Part shown: in pieces, positions 49,481 through 60,400 of the stretch
How the letters are laid out: each line of letters opens with the position of its first letter
Position numbering within the stretch: the first letter of the stretch is position 1
Assembly (NCBI GenBank): GCA_040403495.1
Contig: JBBAKM010000012.1
Coordinates: 1 to 64,000 of the forward strand
Length of the DNA: 64,000 nt
Source: JABMMZ01 sp040403495
Lineage (GTDB): Bacteria > Bacteroidota > Bacteroidia > NS11-12g > UBA955
Direction: 5' to 3'
Translations under genes and position numbers: made by a program
The notes under the pieces: model-generated
The model's input: only the letters and a program-made list of their open reading frames with translations
Told to the model about the DNA's origin: nothing
Databases searched by the model: none

Positions 49481-51904
49481 CTAAAAAGAAAGATTTAGTG
49501 AAAGTATAAAATTTCTGCCGGGGGCAACAATACCTGAACTGTAGGGACGATACATTTTATCCAATAGGTTTTCAACACCTGCTGATATTTTAAATAGTGG
49601 CGAAAATTGATACATCATTTTATAATTTAAAGTAAACCATTCAGGTGAATATAAATTTCCGTTGATGTCTTTGGTATAAATAAATGGTTTTTGTCTTTCT
49701 TCTTCATTCAGCTGTTCATGTTTTACGGCTGCACTATACATCAAATAAAGTTGCATTTGAAGTTGATTGGTTTTGAAATTAAGCTTTGTAATACCAAAGG
49801 CTGGTGCTGCATGTCTTGAACTACTAATGTTGCCATTGTCCATTTCTTCTGTCCCTCGTTGGTAGTTGAATCTGCTTTCTATGCTAAATCCCTTAGGGAG
49901 TTTTAATTCAATACCCAAATTCCCCCCATATACTTCAGCTTTAGCCGCATTTTGTATTGAAAAGGTTTTGCGCATTTGTCCATCAAATAAAATACTGTCA
50001 CTGCCATTTACTTGAATAGCACGTCTTACCATAGCATCATTTAATTGGGTGTAAAATAAACCTATATCAAATTTTATGTAGTTACCCATGGTTTTAGAAA
50101 GGTTTAATTCCATGTTAAATGCCTTTTCTGCATTCAATAAAGGATTAGGTAAAATTAAATCATTAGGGCCAAAATCGAATATTTTGCCAATGTCATCTAC
50201 ATTTGGTGCTCGGAACGCAGTAGAGATATTGCCGCTAATTTTGATTTTTTTGCTAGGATTGTAAACCATTCCATAACTCCAATTTAGTCTTTGATTGTTG
50301 ATTTTTACCTTCTGGTTTAAGTATGGGTAGAATGGTAAATTGTTTGTAAAGTCAGAGAATAGGCCAAATGTATTGAACCTCAGTCCACCTAGAATCAATA
50401 ATCGAGGTTTAATTTGGTTTTGATAACTGATATAAGCAGCATTGCTATTCCATTCAGAATTGGGGTAACGAGAGGAAGTAGGGATATTGGCAAGGGTGCT
50501 AATGTTTATTGCTTTACCTTCAGATACTACATGATTTAAAACAAATTCTAAACCGTAATTAATTTGATGTTTTCTGATTTTTTTCTCAAAATCCAGATGA
50601 CTTGAATAGGCATTAACTTTTTCGGTTTGTGTTCTTAATCTCAACTTATTACTTCCGCTGTAGTTTCTATTTATTCGGCTTTCTTCAAAAAATTGATAGG
50701 CTGCAATAAATGAGAAATGGTCATACCATTTGGTTTTTTTCGACGATTGTACTTTAAAGAAATTCATCATCCATTTTTGTGGACCATAATTCCAAACAGC
50801 AGCTACGGGCAATCCATTTCTTTGAGTTTCAATCAGTCTGTCGTATCTTGAGTAGGTGGAGGTTTCGGAATAATGAAAAGCGTATTCAAATAGCCAATGC
50901 TCTGATTTTTTATAACTTATTTTTTGCATTAAGTTGAACTGTGAATAGGAGGTTGGTCGTTGAATCAATGGATTGTCATTTTCTATAATTCGGTCAACAC
51001 TGTCTTGACGTTCAACATAGTTTTTTCTTAAATAATCATTGGGACCATTTTTGGCCCCCATTCTTAAATCCCCAAATTGATTGGACGAAAAACTAGAAAG
51101 AAAAGCCCATTTTTTACTGCCAATGTTAATGTCAAAATGCATTGTTTTTTCGTCATTGGCTGTGGAATGGCGAACATTGGAATTGCCTTTGATAAACAAA
51201 GATTTTGAAGTCGAGAAAACAGGCTGTAGTGTTTGAAAACTCATAACACCACCTATGGCGTCGCTGCCGTAAACAATTGACCCCGGACCAAACAAGACTT
51301 CGGTATTTTGAATGGCAAAAGGGTCTAAAGAAATAACATTTTGGATATTCCCTGAACGAAAAATAGCGGTATTCATTCTGACGCCATCAACTGCGTAAAG
51401 CAAACGGTTGGCTGAAAAACCACGAATCATTGGACTTCCTCCACCTTGCTGACTTTTTTGAACAAACACTTCGCCAGAAATGGCCAATAAGTCAGCAGCC
51501 GTTTGTGGATTCATTAATAATCGGTCTTTACTTGTGATTTTGGAAACTTTTATAGGAATATTCTTATTGTCTTGCTTCCATTTGGTAACGGATAAAACTA
51601 AATTATCAAAAGTAATGTAAGGGGTAAGCGTTAATTTGAAATTGAGCTTTTTTAACTGTTCATAACTGTAAATAAATGGAATGAAATTAGGGTGATTCTC
51701 AAAAAAAATGCTGTCAACCCCAGTCAATAGGCTAATGTCTGCTGTGCCATTCTCATTTGTAGTTAGCCGAATGTTATTTGAGCTATTTCTAATTGAAAGT
51801 CCAGAAACTGGTTTTAAAGTAGCTTCTTCAACTATTTTTAACGTTTGCGATTGTATGTATATTGTGTTTAATAATCCAAAGAGGATTAATGCTTTTTTTA
51901 TCAT
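49481..51904 (-). CDS. TonB-dependent outer-membrane receptor
   Basis: 807 residues. Signal peptide to about 19, then a short carboxypeptidase-regulatory-like domain (about 20-100). The plug domain has NPQTAADLLAISGEVFVQKSQQGGGSPMIRGFSANRLLYAVDGVRMN and VEVLFGPGSIVYGSDAIGGVMSF-type sequence (about 135-220). The rest is a 22-stranded barrel ending FILSLNLSF with the terminal Phe. Closest in style to hemoglobin/transferrin-type receptors. The substrate is not readable. The 178-residue gene precedes it in the same direction. Confidence 0.92.
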   Translation of the reverse strand: MIKKALILFGLLNTIYIQSQTLKIVEEATLKPVSGLSIRNSSNNIRLTTNENGTADISLLTGVDSIFFENHPNFIPFIYSYEQLKKLNFKLTLTPYITFDNLVLSVTKWKQDNKNIPIKVSKITSKDRLLMNPQTAADLLAISGEVFVQKSQQGGGSPMIRGFSANRLLYAVDGVRMNTAIFRSGNIQNVISLDPFAIQNTEVLFGPGSIVYGSDAIGGVMSFQTLQPVFSTSKSLFIKGNSNVRHSTANDEKTMHFDINIGSKKWAFLSSFSSNQFGDLRMGAKNGPNDYLRKNYVERQDSVDRIIENDNPLIQRPTSYSQFNLMQKISYKKSEHWLFEYAFHYSETSTYSRYDRLIETQRNGLPVAAVWNYGPQKWMMNFFKVQSSKKTKWYDHFSFIAAYQFFEESRINRNYSGSNKLRLRTQTEKVNAYSSHLDFEKKIRKHQINYGLEFVLNHVVSEGKAINISTLANIPTSSRYPNSEWNSNAAYISYQNQIKPRLLILGGLRFNTFGLFSDFTNNLPFYPYLNQKVKINNQRLNWSYGMVYNPSKKIKISGNISTAFRAPNVDDIGKIFDFGPNDLILPNPLLNAEKAFNMELNLSKTMGNYIKFDIGLFYTQLNDAMVRRAIQVNGSDSILFDGQMRKTFSIQNAAKAEVYGGNLGIELKLPKGFSIESRFNYQRGTEEMDNGNISSSRHAAPAFGITKLNFKTNQLQMQLYLMYSAAVKHEQLNEEERQKPFIYTKDINGNLYSPEWFTLNYKMMYQFSPLFKISAGVENLLDKMYRPYSSGIVAPGRNFILSLNLSF

Positions 51905-51978
51905 TATAGAAACAGGTTTTTAAAAATTTAAGATTAAAAGTAGAGGTATAGTAATGTTATACCTTCATTGTGTGTGTC

Positions 51979-52515
51979 TTAAAGATTAAAAAACTGTGGA
52001 GGCGGTTCGCAGGATAAAATAAAGGGAGATTGATACTGATGGTCTAAATAATTTACTCTGAAAAACAGGGAATTGCTTTTAGAAAAAAGTAAACCAATGT
52101 CGGGCGCAAGGTATTTTAAAGTAAGGAGTTGCGAAAAATCAATATGTTTATCTGTTTGTTTGGAATGCTCACTAAAGCAAGAACTAACCATTTTGTCCAA
52201 ATTGGCAAACAGTTGTTTTTCTTGAATGTCATTTACGCAATAAAACAAAAAAGTATTTTGATTGATAGTGTCAGTTCTTACAATATCATACATGCTGCCT
52301 TTGTATGAAAACTCTCTTGAGTGTTTCCAGTCAAAGGCCAATTTGTTAGAAGAATTAAATTCAATGGCAATAAGCTCATTTTGAGGAACACCATTTTTAA
52401 TAAAATGTTTAATCTCCTTTCTAATAGCCTGTTGCTTGACTTTGAAAACAATCAAAAAGCCAGTCAGCTGAAATAAAATAATAACGCTTAATAATATGGC
52501 TATTGTTCTTTTCAC
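51979..52515 (-). CDS. Unknown membrane-anchored protein paired with the TonB receptor
   Basis: 178 residues; I do not recognise the family. One N-terminal hydrophobic helix (about 5-26) resembles an uncleaved anchor. The middle is acidic and hydrophilic with Cys at about 93 and 113. The C terminus ends SCEPPPQFFNL. Proline-rich short tails of this kind are seen in proteins next to metal-uptake receptors in Bacteroidota. It lies 74 nt upstream of the receptor gene, so an accessory role in the same uptake process is likely but inferred. Confidence 0.6.
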   Translation of the reverse strand: MKRTIAILLSVIILFQLTGFLIVFKVKQQAIRKEIKHFIKNGVPQNELIAIEFNSSNKLAFDWKHSREFSYKGSMYDIVRTDTINQNTFLFYCVNDIQEKQLFANLDKMVSSCFSEHSKQTDKHIDFSQLLTLKYLAPDIGLLFSKSNSLFFRVNYLDHQYQSPFILSCEPPPQFFNL

Positions 52516-52568
52516 TGATTATTCCATTGAGAATTTAATTCAAATTAAATCAAAAAAAACGAGAAGTT

Positions 52569-53561
52569 CTATTTATTGTAAGTTAAAAATTCGTCAACCA
52601 TATTTTCACTACCTATCACAACAGGCGTTCTTTGGTGTAGCTCGGTTGGCTGAATGTCCATAATCCTAATAGAGCCATTCGTTGCTTTTCCGCCTGCTTG
52701 TTCAATTAAAAAGGCCATTGGATTGCATTCATATAACAAACGAAGTTTGCCATTAGGTGCAGAAAGGGTAGGAGGATATAAATAAATACCGCCTTTTAAT
52801 AAATTTCTGTGAAAGTCGGCAATTAATGAGCCTATGTATCTAGCGGAATAGGTTTTCTTAGATTCGCTTGTTGTTTTACAATAGTCAATATAGTTTTTGT
52901 AAGATTCTGGGAAATCAGCATAGTTGCCTTCGTTTACAGAGAATATTTTTCCGTTTTTAGGAATTTGAATATCAGGGTGAGAAAGACAGAATTCCTGAAT
53001 AGAATCATCCAAAGTAAAAGCATTTACGCCACTTCCTGTTGTGTAAACGAACATGGTAGCGGTACCGTAAATGATATATCCTGCCGCAACCTGACAATTG
53101 CCTGGTTGTAAAATATCTTCCATGGTAACGGCTTGGTTCGGTGAACGTCTTTTGTAAATAGAGAAAATAGAGCCAATAGAAGCATTAACATCAATGTTTG
53201 AAGAACCATCTAAAGGGTCCATTGCCAAAATGTATTTAGAGTTTTCGGCACCTTCACACCAATGGACATCTTCCGACTCTTCGGATAAAATACAAACACA
53301 GTCGCCACTCATTTCAAGTAATTTTATAAACACCTCATTAGAAATAACATCTAACTTTTTTTGTTCTTCACCTTGAACATTCGTGTTGCCAAAATCTCCT
53401 AAAATATCTATTAATCCTGCCTGTCTAACGTCTCTGTTAATCATTTTGGCGCCTAACTGTAAATCTCTGAAAATTCTTGACAAACTTCCTTGAACAAAAG
53501 GAAATAAATTTTGCTGATCGCTTATAAATTGATTAAGTGTTGTTATACTATTTTTTTTCAT
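52569..53561 (-). CDS. fbp: Fructose-1,6-bisphosphatase class I
   Basis: 330 residues. LAMDPLDGSSNIDVNASIGSIFSIYKR holds the metal-binding DPLDGSS motif, ILSEESEDV the upstream Glu residues, and YSARYIGSLIADFHRNLLKGGIYLYPPT and KLRLLYECNPMAFLIEQAGGKAT the substrate site. It hydrolyses fructose 1,6-bisphosphate in gluconeogenesis. Divergent from lysC with overlapping promoter elements. Confidence 0.96.
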   Translation of the reverse strand: MKKNSITTLNQFISDQQNLFPFVQGSLSRIFRDLQLGAKMINRDVRQAGLIDILGDFGNTNVQGEEQKKLDVISNEVFIKLLEMSGDCVCILSEESEDVHWCEGAENSKYILAMDPLDGSSNIDVNASIGSIFSIYKRRSPNQAVTMEDILQPGNCQVAAGYIIYGTATMFVYTTGSGVNAFTLDDSIQEFCLSHPDIQIPKNGKIFSVNEGNYADFPESYKNYIDYCKTTSESKKTYSARYIGSLIADFHRNLLKGGIYLYPPTLSAPNGKLRLLYECNPMAFLIEQAGGKATNGSIRIMDIQPTELHQRTPVVIGSENMVDEFLTYNK

Positions 53562-53574
53562 GCTTGATGTATTT

Positions 53575-53590
53575 TACCTTTGCAAAAGTA
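53575..53590. promoter_or_regulatory. Back-to-back divergent -7 elements for fbp and lysC
   Basis: TACCTTTGCAAAAGTA holds TACCTTTG for lysC (53575-53582) directly joined to TACTTTTG on the minus strand for fbp (53583-53590). The 16 bp are nearly palindromic. The two start codons are 19 and 21 nt away on either side. Confidence 0.6.
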
Positions 53591-53601
53591 AAATAAAAAG
53601 T

Positions 53602-54867
53602 ATGAAAGTCTTTAAATTTGGTGGAGCTTCTGTAAAAAATGCTGAAGCGGTAAGAAATGTAGGGGAAATTATCTCTAAATATTCAAGCGGAAAACTGTTA
53701 GTTGTAATCTCTGCAATGGGCAAAACGACTAATAAGTTGGAGGAATTAATGCAGGCCTACTTCTCCAATAACACAAGTTCAAAGGAAATGGTCATTAAGG
53801 AATTAAAACAGTTTCATTTTGACATAGCTGATGCATTAATCCCTGATAAAAAACACCACATTTATTCCGATTTGGAAGATTTGTTCATGGAATTAGAGTG
53901 TCTAGTGGATAAACAATACGAAAGTGTAAGTTATGATGAAATGTATGATGGAATAATCTGTTATGGAGAATTGTTGTCAACTAAGATTGTAAGTGACTAT
54001 TTACACAGTATAGACGTGAAAACAAAGTGGGTTGATGCTAGAAACTTTATTCAAACAGACAGTAATTTCAGGGAGGCAAGTGTTAAATGGAATGAAACTG
54101 AAGAAACTGTAAACAGAATTTTGAAGCCATTTATTGATAGAAGTATTGTAATTACCCAAGGTTTTATTGGTCGTGATGAAAAAAACAATACGACAACCTT
54201 AGGTAGGGAAGGTTCCGATTATACAGCCGCCATTTTTGCATATTGTTTAGATGCGGAAAATGTAACCATCTGGAAAGATGTGGCAGGGGTTATGAATGCC
54301 GATCCTAAAAGGTTTGAAAATGCTCAGAAATTATCTTCCATCAATTACAATCAAGCCATAGAGTTGGCCTATTATGGTGCGTCTGTAATTCACCCCAAAA
54401 CCATTCAACCACTGAAAAGTAAAAACATTAGTTTGTATGTTAATTCATTTATCAACATGGATGATGAGGGCACTGTAGTGAATAATCAAGCCGAAAATCT
54501 TAATCAGGCTTGTTATATTGTAAAAGAAAAACAAACGCAATTGTCGTTTTCAACCAAAAATTACTCGTTTATAGCCGAGGAAAATTTAAGTTATATTTTC
54601 GAAGCCTTTGCTAAACATAAAGTTAGAATAAATGTAATGCAAAATTCTGCCATTAGTTTTTCGGCTTGTTGCGATACCAAAGAAAATAAAATTGAAGACT
54701 TAATGAATGAATTAAAAGAGTATTTCATTATTGAATCTATTCCTGAATGTGTATTGTTAACGGTATATAATTCGACTCAAAATGAAGATTTGCCTTCAAT
54801 TTATCAAAACAAAACAGTGCTTTTAAAGCAAATGTTAGGTCATACCATTCAAATGGTTATAAAATAG
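53602..54867 (+). CDS. lysC: Aspartate kinase
   Basis: 421 residues from ATG 53602 (MKVFKFGGASVKNAEAV); an upstream ATG at 53560 would place the promoter inside the gene and is rejected. KFGGAS at the start, TQGFIGRDEKNNTTTLGREGSDYTAA (about 179-204) and ASVIHPKTIQPL are kinase motifs. The C-terminal ~130 residues are ACT-like. Monofunctional, without homoserine dehydrogenase. It phosphorylates aspartate for Lys, Met, Thr and diaminopimelate synthesis. Confidence 0.92.
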   Translation: MKVFKFGGASVKNAEAVRNVGEIISKYSSGKLLVVISAMGKTTNKLEELMQAYFSNNTSSKEMVIKELKQFHFDIADALIPDKKHHIYSDLEDLFMELECLVDKQYESVSYDEMYDGIICYGELLSTKIVSDYLHSIDVKTKWVDARNFIQTDSNFREASVKWNETEETVNRILKPFIDRSIVITQGFIGRDEKNNTTTLGREGSDYTAAIFAYCLDAENVTIWKDVAGVMNADPKRFENAQKLSSINYNQAIELAYYGASVIHPKTIQPLKSKNISLYVNSFINMDDEGTVVNNQAENLNQACYIVKEKQTQLSFSTKNYSFIAEENLSYIFEAFAKHKVRINVMQNSAISFSACCDTKENKIEDLMNELKEYFIIESIPECVLLTVYNSTQNEDLPSIYQNKTVLLKQMLGHTIQMVIK

Positions 54868-54875
54868 GGTTTTTA

Positions 54876-55295
54876 TTAATCTGTAAGGGTTTCGAGCGCA
54901 AGTTGATAGCCGTCGGTACCCATGCCTACAATGCTGCCATTACAAGCTTCTCCAATCAAGTCGATGTTTCTGTATGATTCTCGTTGAAAAATATTGGTGA
55001 TGTGAACAGAAATGAAAGGGCATTTTATTGATTTAATGGCATCGGCAATGGCGATAGAAGTATGTGAAAATGCACCTGCATTGATAATAACACCATCGTA
55101 TTGTAAGTCACACTCATGTATTTTATTGATAATTTCACTTTCAGAATTACTTTGAAAGTAGTGTAAACGAACTGATGGGTTGTTGTTTTTTAGTTGATTG
55201 AATAATTCCTCAGAGGTCATGTTGCCATATTTAGAGGGTTCTCTTTCACCGAGTTTATTCAAATTAGCGCCGTGTATAATTAGAATCGATTTCAA
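54876..55295 (-). CDS. aroQ: 3-dehydroquinate dehydratase type II
   Basis: 139 residues, slightly short of the common ~145. IIHGANLNKLGEREPSKYGN, QSNSESEIINKIHE, DGVIINAGAFSHTSIAIADAI and ISVHITNIFQRESYRNID are family motifs, with the Tyr and His active-site residues present. It dehydrates 3-dehydroquinate in the shikimate pathway. It follows the CNNM gene by 4 nt. Confidence 0.95.
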   Translation of the reverse strand: MKSILIIHGANLNKLGEREPSKYGNMTSEELFNQLKNNNPSVRLHYFQSNSESEIINKIHECDLQYDGVIINAGAFSHTSIAIADAIKSIKCPFISVHITNIFQRESYRNIDLIGEACNGSIVGMGTDGYQLALETLTD

Positions 55296-55299
55296 AGTA

Positions 55300-56547
55300 T
55301 TACATTACTTTTAGTTCAACCTCTTCAATCCTAGCCGCTTTCATTTGTTTAATAGTGATTTCGAAATTGTCAATTACAATCACTTCTTTCTCATCGGGGA
55401 TACTTTCACTGATACTAATAATATAGCCGCCTAAGGTTTCGTATTCACCTTCAGGAATAGATAAATTATAGTTTTCATTTAAATACTCAATGGTATGGCG
55501 ACCGCTAAAAATATAATGGTTGTCGTTAATAGTGGTTTCTTTTAGTTCTTCGGTGTCATACTCATCATCGATTTCGCCAAAAATTTCTTCAATAATATCT
55601 TCAATAGTAATAATACCTGCCGTTCCGCCAAACTCATCAACCACCACAGCAATACTTTTTCTCTTCAACGTCATTTCCTTTAATTGGTCTTGCAAGCTCC
55701 TACTTTTGTTAGTGATTAAAATAGGCATTGTGGCTTCAGAAATAGTTTTTGGTTTTTTTAGTAAGCTAATTTGATGAACATAGCCAATGATGTTGTCAAT
55801 ATTTTCTTTGTAGATTAATACTTTGGAATGTCTAGATTCAATAAAAACTTGAAATAAATCTTTGATATTTTCATTGATGTCCACAGCTACTAATTCAGTA
55901 CGTGGAATCATACAATCCCTAACTTTCAAATTGCCAAAATCCAAAGCGTTTTTGAACATTTCTGTGCTTAAGTTTGAATCTTCATTTAGTTCAATTTGAC
56001 CGGTTTGGGAAATTAAATTATCCAAGTCGAGCCTGTTAAATACCGGTTTGCTCGAAGCCATGGTTTCTCCAGTTAGAATTTTTATAATGCCTTTGGATAT
56101 AAAAGTAATGATGGCAACAATGGGCCAAAGAATAAAATAACACAGATGAAAAGGTATTATGAGTGCATTTAAAATATTATCAGGGTTTAAACGAAACAGG
56201 GATTTAGGTAAAAATTCGGCAGTAATAAGGACGATTAGCGTAGTAATAATGGTAACAATAATAAAACGCCAGTAGGTGTCAGGGATTAGTGTTAGAAGGG
56301 TATTGTCAAGCATGTCCCCGCTAAAAATTCCATAAATAACTAAGGCTATATTGTTCCCAACTAGAGTGGTGCTAATGAATTTGGAAGGGTCTTTTACGTA
56401 TTGAGAAAGTATTTTCCCTCCTAATAAGCCTTGTTTGTTTTGAAGTTCAATTCGTAATTTGTTAGAAGTAACGAAAGCAATTTCAATTCCTGAAAAAAAG
56501 GCTGAAAATACGAGAGAAGTAATGATGAATATCAGACCTGGGTCCAT
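55300..56547 (-). CDS. CNNM/CorC-type transporter-like protein (GldE-like)
   Basis: 415 residues. A DUF21 membrane domain with about four helices (1-165), two CBS domains (about 200-325; MIPRTELVAVDINENI and SIAVVVDEFGGTAGIITIEDIIEEIFGEI), then a CorC/HlyC domain with EYETLGGYIIS. In Bacteroidota this family includes GldE, the gliding-motility-associated protein, but gldD is not adjacent, so I leave the symbol blank. A magnesium or cobalt role is the alternative. Confidence 0.85.
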   Translation of the reverse strand: MDPGLIFIITSLVFSAFFSGIEIAFVTSNKLRIELQNKQGLLGGKILSQYVKDPSKFISTTLVGNNIALVIYGIFSGDMLDNTLLTLIPDTYWRFIIVTIITTLIVLITAEFLPKSLFRLNPDNILNALIIPFHLCYFILWPIVAIITFISKGIIKILTGETMASSKPVFNRLDLDNLISQTGQIELNEDSNLSTEMFKNALDFGNLKVRDCMIPRTELVAVDINENIKDLFQVFIESRHSKVLIYKENIDNIIGYVHQISLLKKPKTISEATMPILITNKSRSLQDQLKEMTLKRKSIAVVVDEFGGTAGIITIEDIIEEIFGEIDDEYDTEELKETTINDNHYIFSGRHTIEYLNENYNLSIPEGEYETLGGYIISISESIPDEKEVIVIDNFEITIKQMKAARIEEVELKVM

Positions 56548-56569
56548 TTAAAATAAATTTATTTTAGTG

Positions 56570-56577
56570 CAAAGTTA
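56570..56577 (-). promoter_or_regulatory. TAnnTTTG -7 element for the CNNM gene
   Basis: TAACTTTG on the minus strand, 22 nt before the start codon; likely also drives aroQ. Confidence 0.5.
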
Positions 56578-56644
56578 TTGAATTTTCACGAATAAATTTA
56601 AAATGGATTTGAGAGTAATGCAAAAACAGGTTGAAATAATGGAA

Positions 56645-57160
56645 TTATAGCTTAAAGGTTAAGCCAAATTTTCCTCCAGACAGTGCGACGCCTCCGCCAA
56701 ATTCTAAATTAAGTCCTACTTTTTCAGATAAAAAATACCTGACACCAACTTGTCCACCCCAACCAAGGCCATTGTTTCTTTGACCAATATAATTGCTGTC
56801 GTAGCGCCAAGAATAAAAACCAATATTTAAACCAGCATATAAATCCAATTCATCAGGAAGGTCTAAAAGATTGTTAAAATGGTAATTTCCATTTATTAAA
56901 GCGCCAGAAATGCTGTGTCTGTATTGAATTTTATTAAATCGTTGATTGAAATTTCGATAAGAAAATTCAGCACCAATAGTAAAGTCATCGTCTACACCCC
57001 AGTCAGCTCCAATGTATACCGGAACCCCCCAATTGGAAAAGCCCAAACCAGCGTTAATCTGAGCTTCACCTTTGTCGAGATTGTTTTGAGCATAGCTTGT
57101 GATTTTCAAAAGCAATAAAATTAAAATTAGAGTCGTTTTTTGAAAAGATTTCTTATTCAT
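56645..57160 (-). CDS. Outer-membrane beta-barrel protein
   Basis: 171 residues from ATG 57160 (MNKKSFQK); a TTG two codons upstream is less likely. Signal peptide to SYAQ. Alternating strands with VPVYIGADWGVDDDFTIGAEFSYRNFNQRF, GWGGQVGVRYFLSEKVGLNLEFGGGVALSGGKFGLTFKL at the end indicate a small porin-like barrel. Ligand unknown. Confidence 0.75.
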   Translation of the reverse strand: MNKKSFQKTTLILILLLLKITSYAQNNLDKGEAQINAGLGFSNWGVPVYIGADWGVDDDFTIGAEFSYRNFNQRFNKIQYRHSISGALINGNYHFNNLLDLPDELDLYAGLNIGFYSWRYDSNYIGQRNNGLGWGGQVGVRYFLSEKVGLNLEFGGGVALSGGKFGLTFKL

Positions 57161-57192
57161 ATACAAAATGTTAATAAATTTTTTACCTCATA

Positions 57193-57200
57193 CAAATTTA
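57193..57200 (-). promoter_or_regulatory. TAnnTTTG -7 element for the barrel gene
   Basis: TAAATTTG on the minus strand, 32 nt before the start codon. The rest of the gap up to 57443 is AT-rich; I see nothing else in it. Confidence 0.5.
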
Positions 57201-57443
57201 GTACAATATTACTTTTTTTGGAGTAATTGTTTTCGTTTTTTTTAAGCTTTTATTTTATAATTCACTAGTAATTAAAAAATTGTTGTATTTAGTTGGAAGA
57301 AAAGTGTTAGTATTCCAATGTTAATTCAATAGATTTCAAATTTCAGTTAAATGTCATTTTTTTGTCATTTTGTTAATTAAGGTTCTTTTAATCATTTTAA
57401 TTATGTTTAAATTTACTTTATATTAGCTAATTGATTTATCCAT

Positions 57444-60400
57444 ATGAAAAATAAATACAACATTCTGATTTTATGCATCTTAGCTTTGGTTTTCTCTTCC
57501 AATGTCAAAGCTCAGGATCAGGAATTATCAACTTTAGGGAAAAGGTTTTGGTTGACCTTTATGGAAAACATAGGAACTGGAACGACTATTTATCAATATA
57601 AAGTGGTAATAAGTGGTAATAAAGCAGTTACTGGAACAATCAGAAATGTAAGACAAAATACAACACAGAATTTTTCATTGCCAACAGGTGGAGGAGTTAC
57701 AACTGTTTTATTTACAGCTGCTGTTGGTGTAACTTCTGGGTCAGAAAATACATCGGATAGAGATAGGGGATTGTTTGTTGAATCCTCCGATACTGTAGCT
57801 GTTTCAGCTCAAAGTACTAGAGACTTTTCGGCAGATGCTGCACTAATTTATCCTGTAGAAGCGCTTGGTGTTGACTATAGAATAGTTTCATATCCTGGTG
57901 ATAACAGATCAGGTTTTGGGACAAATGCCAATTACCGATCTACTTGTGCAATTGTGGCCACAGAGGATAATACAGTAATTGATATTACACCAAGTTGTGC
58001 AACTGAGGGTGGAAGAGCGGCTGGTACTGCTTTTTCTATCACTCTCCAAAGGGGTGAAACATATCATATAAGGGCTAATTCCAGATTGCTGGATTTGTCT
58101 GGAACCTTGATTCAGGCTCGAGATTGTAAAAAAATTGCAGTTTTTGGTGGGGCAAATAGATCGTCTATTGTCCATTCTTCCTGTGGGTCTGGTACTACAT
58201 CATTTGATCACTTATATGAGCAAATGATGCCAATTAATATATGGGGTAAAAGATTTGCTTTCATTCCAAGTATTTGGAGTGCAACCAACGTCAGACGTGT
58301 TGAAATGGTGAGAGTTGTAACCAGTCAAAACAGTACAGTAGTTCGTATGAACGGAAGAACTAAGGTGTTAAGCAATGCGGGTATGACAGATACTTTCTAT
58401 ATTCAAACAAATGCTGGAGGTCGTCCAGAAGGGATAATTACAGCTAATAAACCAATTGCAGTTTGTCAATTTTTGTTGTCAGAAAGATGTGATGGAAGTT
58501 CTTCTAATACAGATCCTGCAATGATATGGGTGCCGCCACTCGAACAAACATTAAAGTCTCTCAATTTTTCATGTGAAAGAGCCAATACTATCAATAAATT
58601 TTTTATTAATGTGGTTGTAAAAACCAGATACAGAAGTAGTTTAAGGATTGATGGTTTGGCACCTACTGCTCAATGGAAATTGGTTCAATTTGATACGAGC
58701 TACTCTTATATTCAACAAGCTAATCTAACCGAAGGAAATCACAACATGACCCATCCATTTGGTTTTTATGCCATGCTTTATGCTTATGGTGATTATGGTT
58801 CATATGGTTTTAATGCAGGATCATCCATAAAGCCACTAAGTTTCTTCAGCGAAGTTAACGGAAAAAGTAGTGCCGATTTTGAAGCTGATAGTGCCTTTTT
58901 CTCTGTATGTCAAGGGTCTTCAATACCTTTCAGTGGGGGCGGTTCTGTTACCACTGGTGTTACCTGGAAATGGCATATAAAACCACCGGTTGGAACGCTC
59001 ATAACCAAAAACTCCAGAACATTTACCCAAGTTTTTAATGATACTGGAATACATCAATTAACAATGATTGCCATTCGAACTGCTAATGGAACTTGTAACG
59101 GTAGTTCAACTGTTGAAGATACTGTAAAAACGCTTATTAGAGTTTATAATAAACCTTTTATAAAGTTGATGAAAGATACTACTATTTGTTTTGGGAATAG
59201 CTTTGCAATAAAATCTCAAACAAATGGCGATACCACTTATACTTTCTCTCCTGCAACTTGGCTCAATTGTACAAAGTGTTTTGAACCAGTTTCTACACCT
59301 CTCAAAGATACAGCTTACTATGTTGTTGCTACCCGTTTTGGATGTCAACCAAGTCGAGATACAATGAGAGTTTTTGTTAGAGATTCTTTTTATCTCTCTG
59401 TTGGTAATGATACCACCATTTGTAGAGGAACTAACGCGCAACTTACTGCTTCTGCTTTTGGCGGTCTTAGTTCAAACCTAAGGGTAAATTGGAGTCACCA
59501 ATTAGGTAGTGGGTTAACTAAAACAGTTTCTCCAAAAGTTACAACGACCTACATGGCGGTGTTAACTGATAGTTGTTCAAGAAATAGTTTCGGTGATTAC
59601 TATGCTGATACTGCTTATATTAAAGTCACTGTTCATGACAGTCTGAAAATTACTATGCCTAATGATACCCTTGTTTGCGAAGGTAATGATGTTACTTTGT
59701 CTGTTTCAACGGTAGGTGGTAAGCCAGGAGAGTCATTCGTGACTTGGAGCAATAGTTTAGGGACTGGCTTGTCTAAAACAATTACGGCAGGTTCAACAGA
59801 TGTCACTTATAAGGCTGTTTTAGCGGATGGTTGTACTAATCCAAAGGACAGTGGTTTTGTTACTGTAAAAGTAAGGCCAGGAATTAAAATTGATACATTG
59901 ATTTATAATACACCTGTTTGTAAAAACACCCCGTTCACAATCCAAGCGAAAGCTTCTGGAGGTGATTCAACAGGGTATAATTTGAAATTATACGACTACA
60001 CAACTGGGGTCTATGTTCTCATTGATTCTGCTAAAGGGAAAACAACAGCATCGTATACTGTATCTGTCAAAGATGATTCAAGATTTAGAGTGATAATGAG
60101 ACAAGGCTGTAACTCTCAACAAACAACCAGTAAAATTATGGACATTGACATCAAAACTGGTTTAAGTGTAAGCGTTCCAAGGTCTGTTGATACTATTTGT
60201 ACGGGTCAAAATTATAACATAGTAGTAAATGGTGTAAGTGCAGATGCTAAACCAATCAAATTTCTATTAAAACGAAAAAATGGTGCCAACTTCGTATCAA
60301 TTGATTCTACCATTCAAAATTCAACCGCTAGTTTCACTGTTACGCCAAGTGCAACCCAAACTGATTACCAAATTATAGTGGATGATAATTGTAGCAGAAC

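Noticed and set aside
53560..53601. Upstream ATG as the start of aspartate kinase
   Set aside because: It would place the TACCTTTG element inside the gene and adds 14 residues not seen in the family; MKVFKFGGAS fits the usual N terminus.
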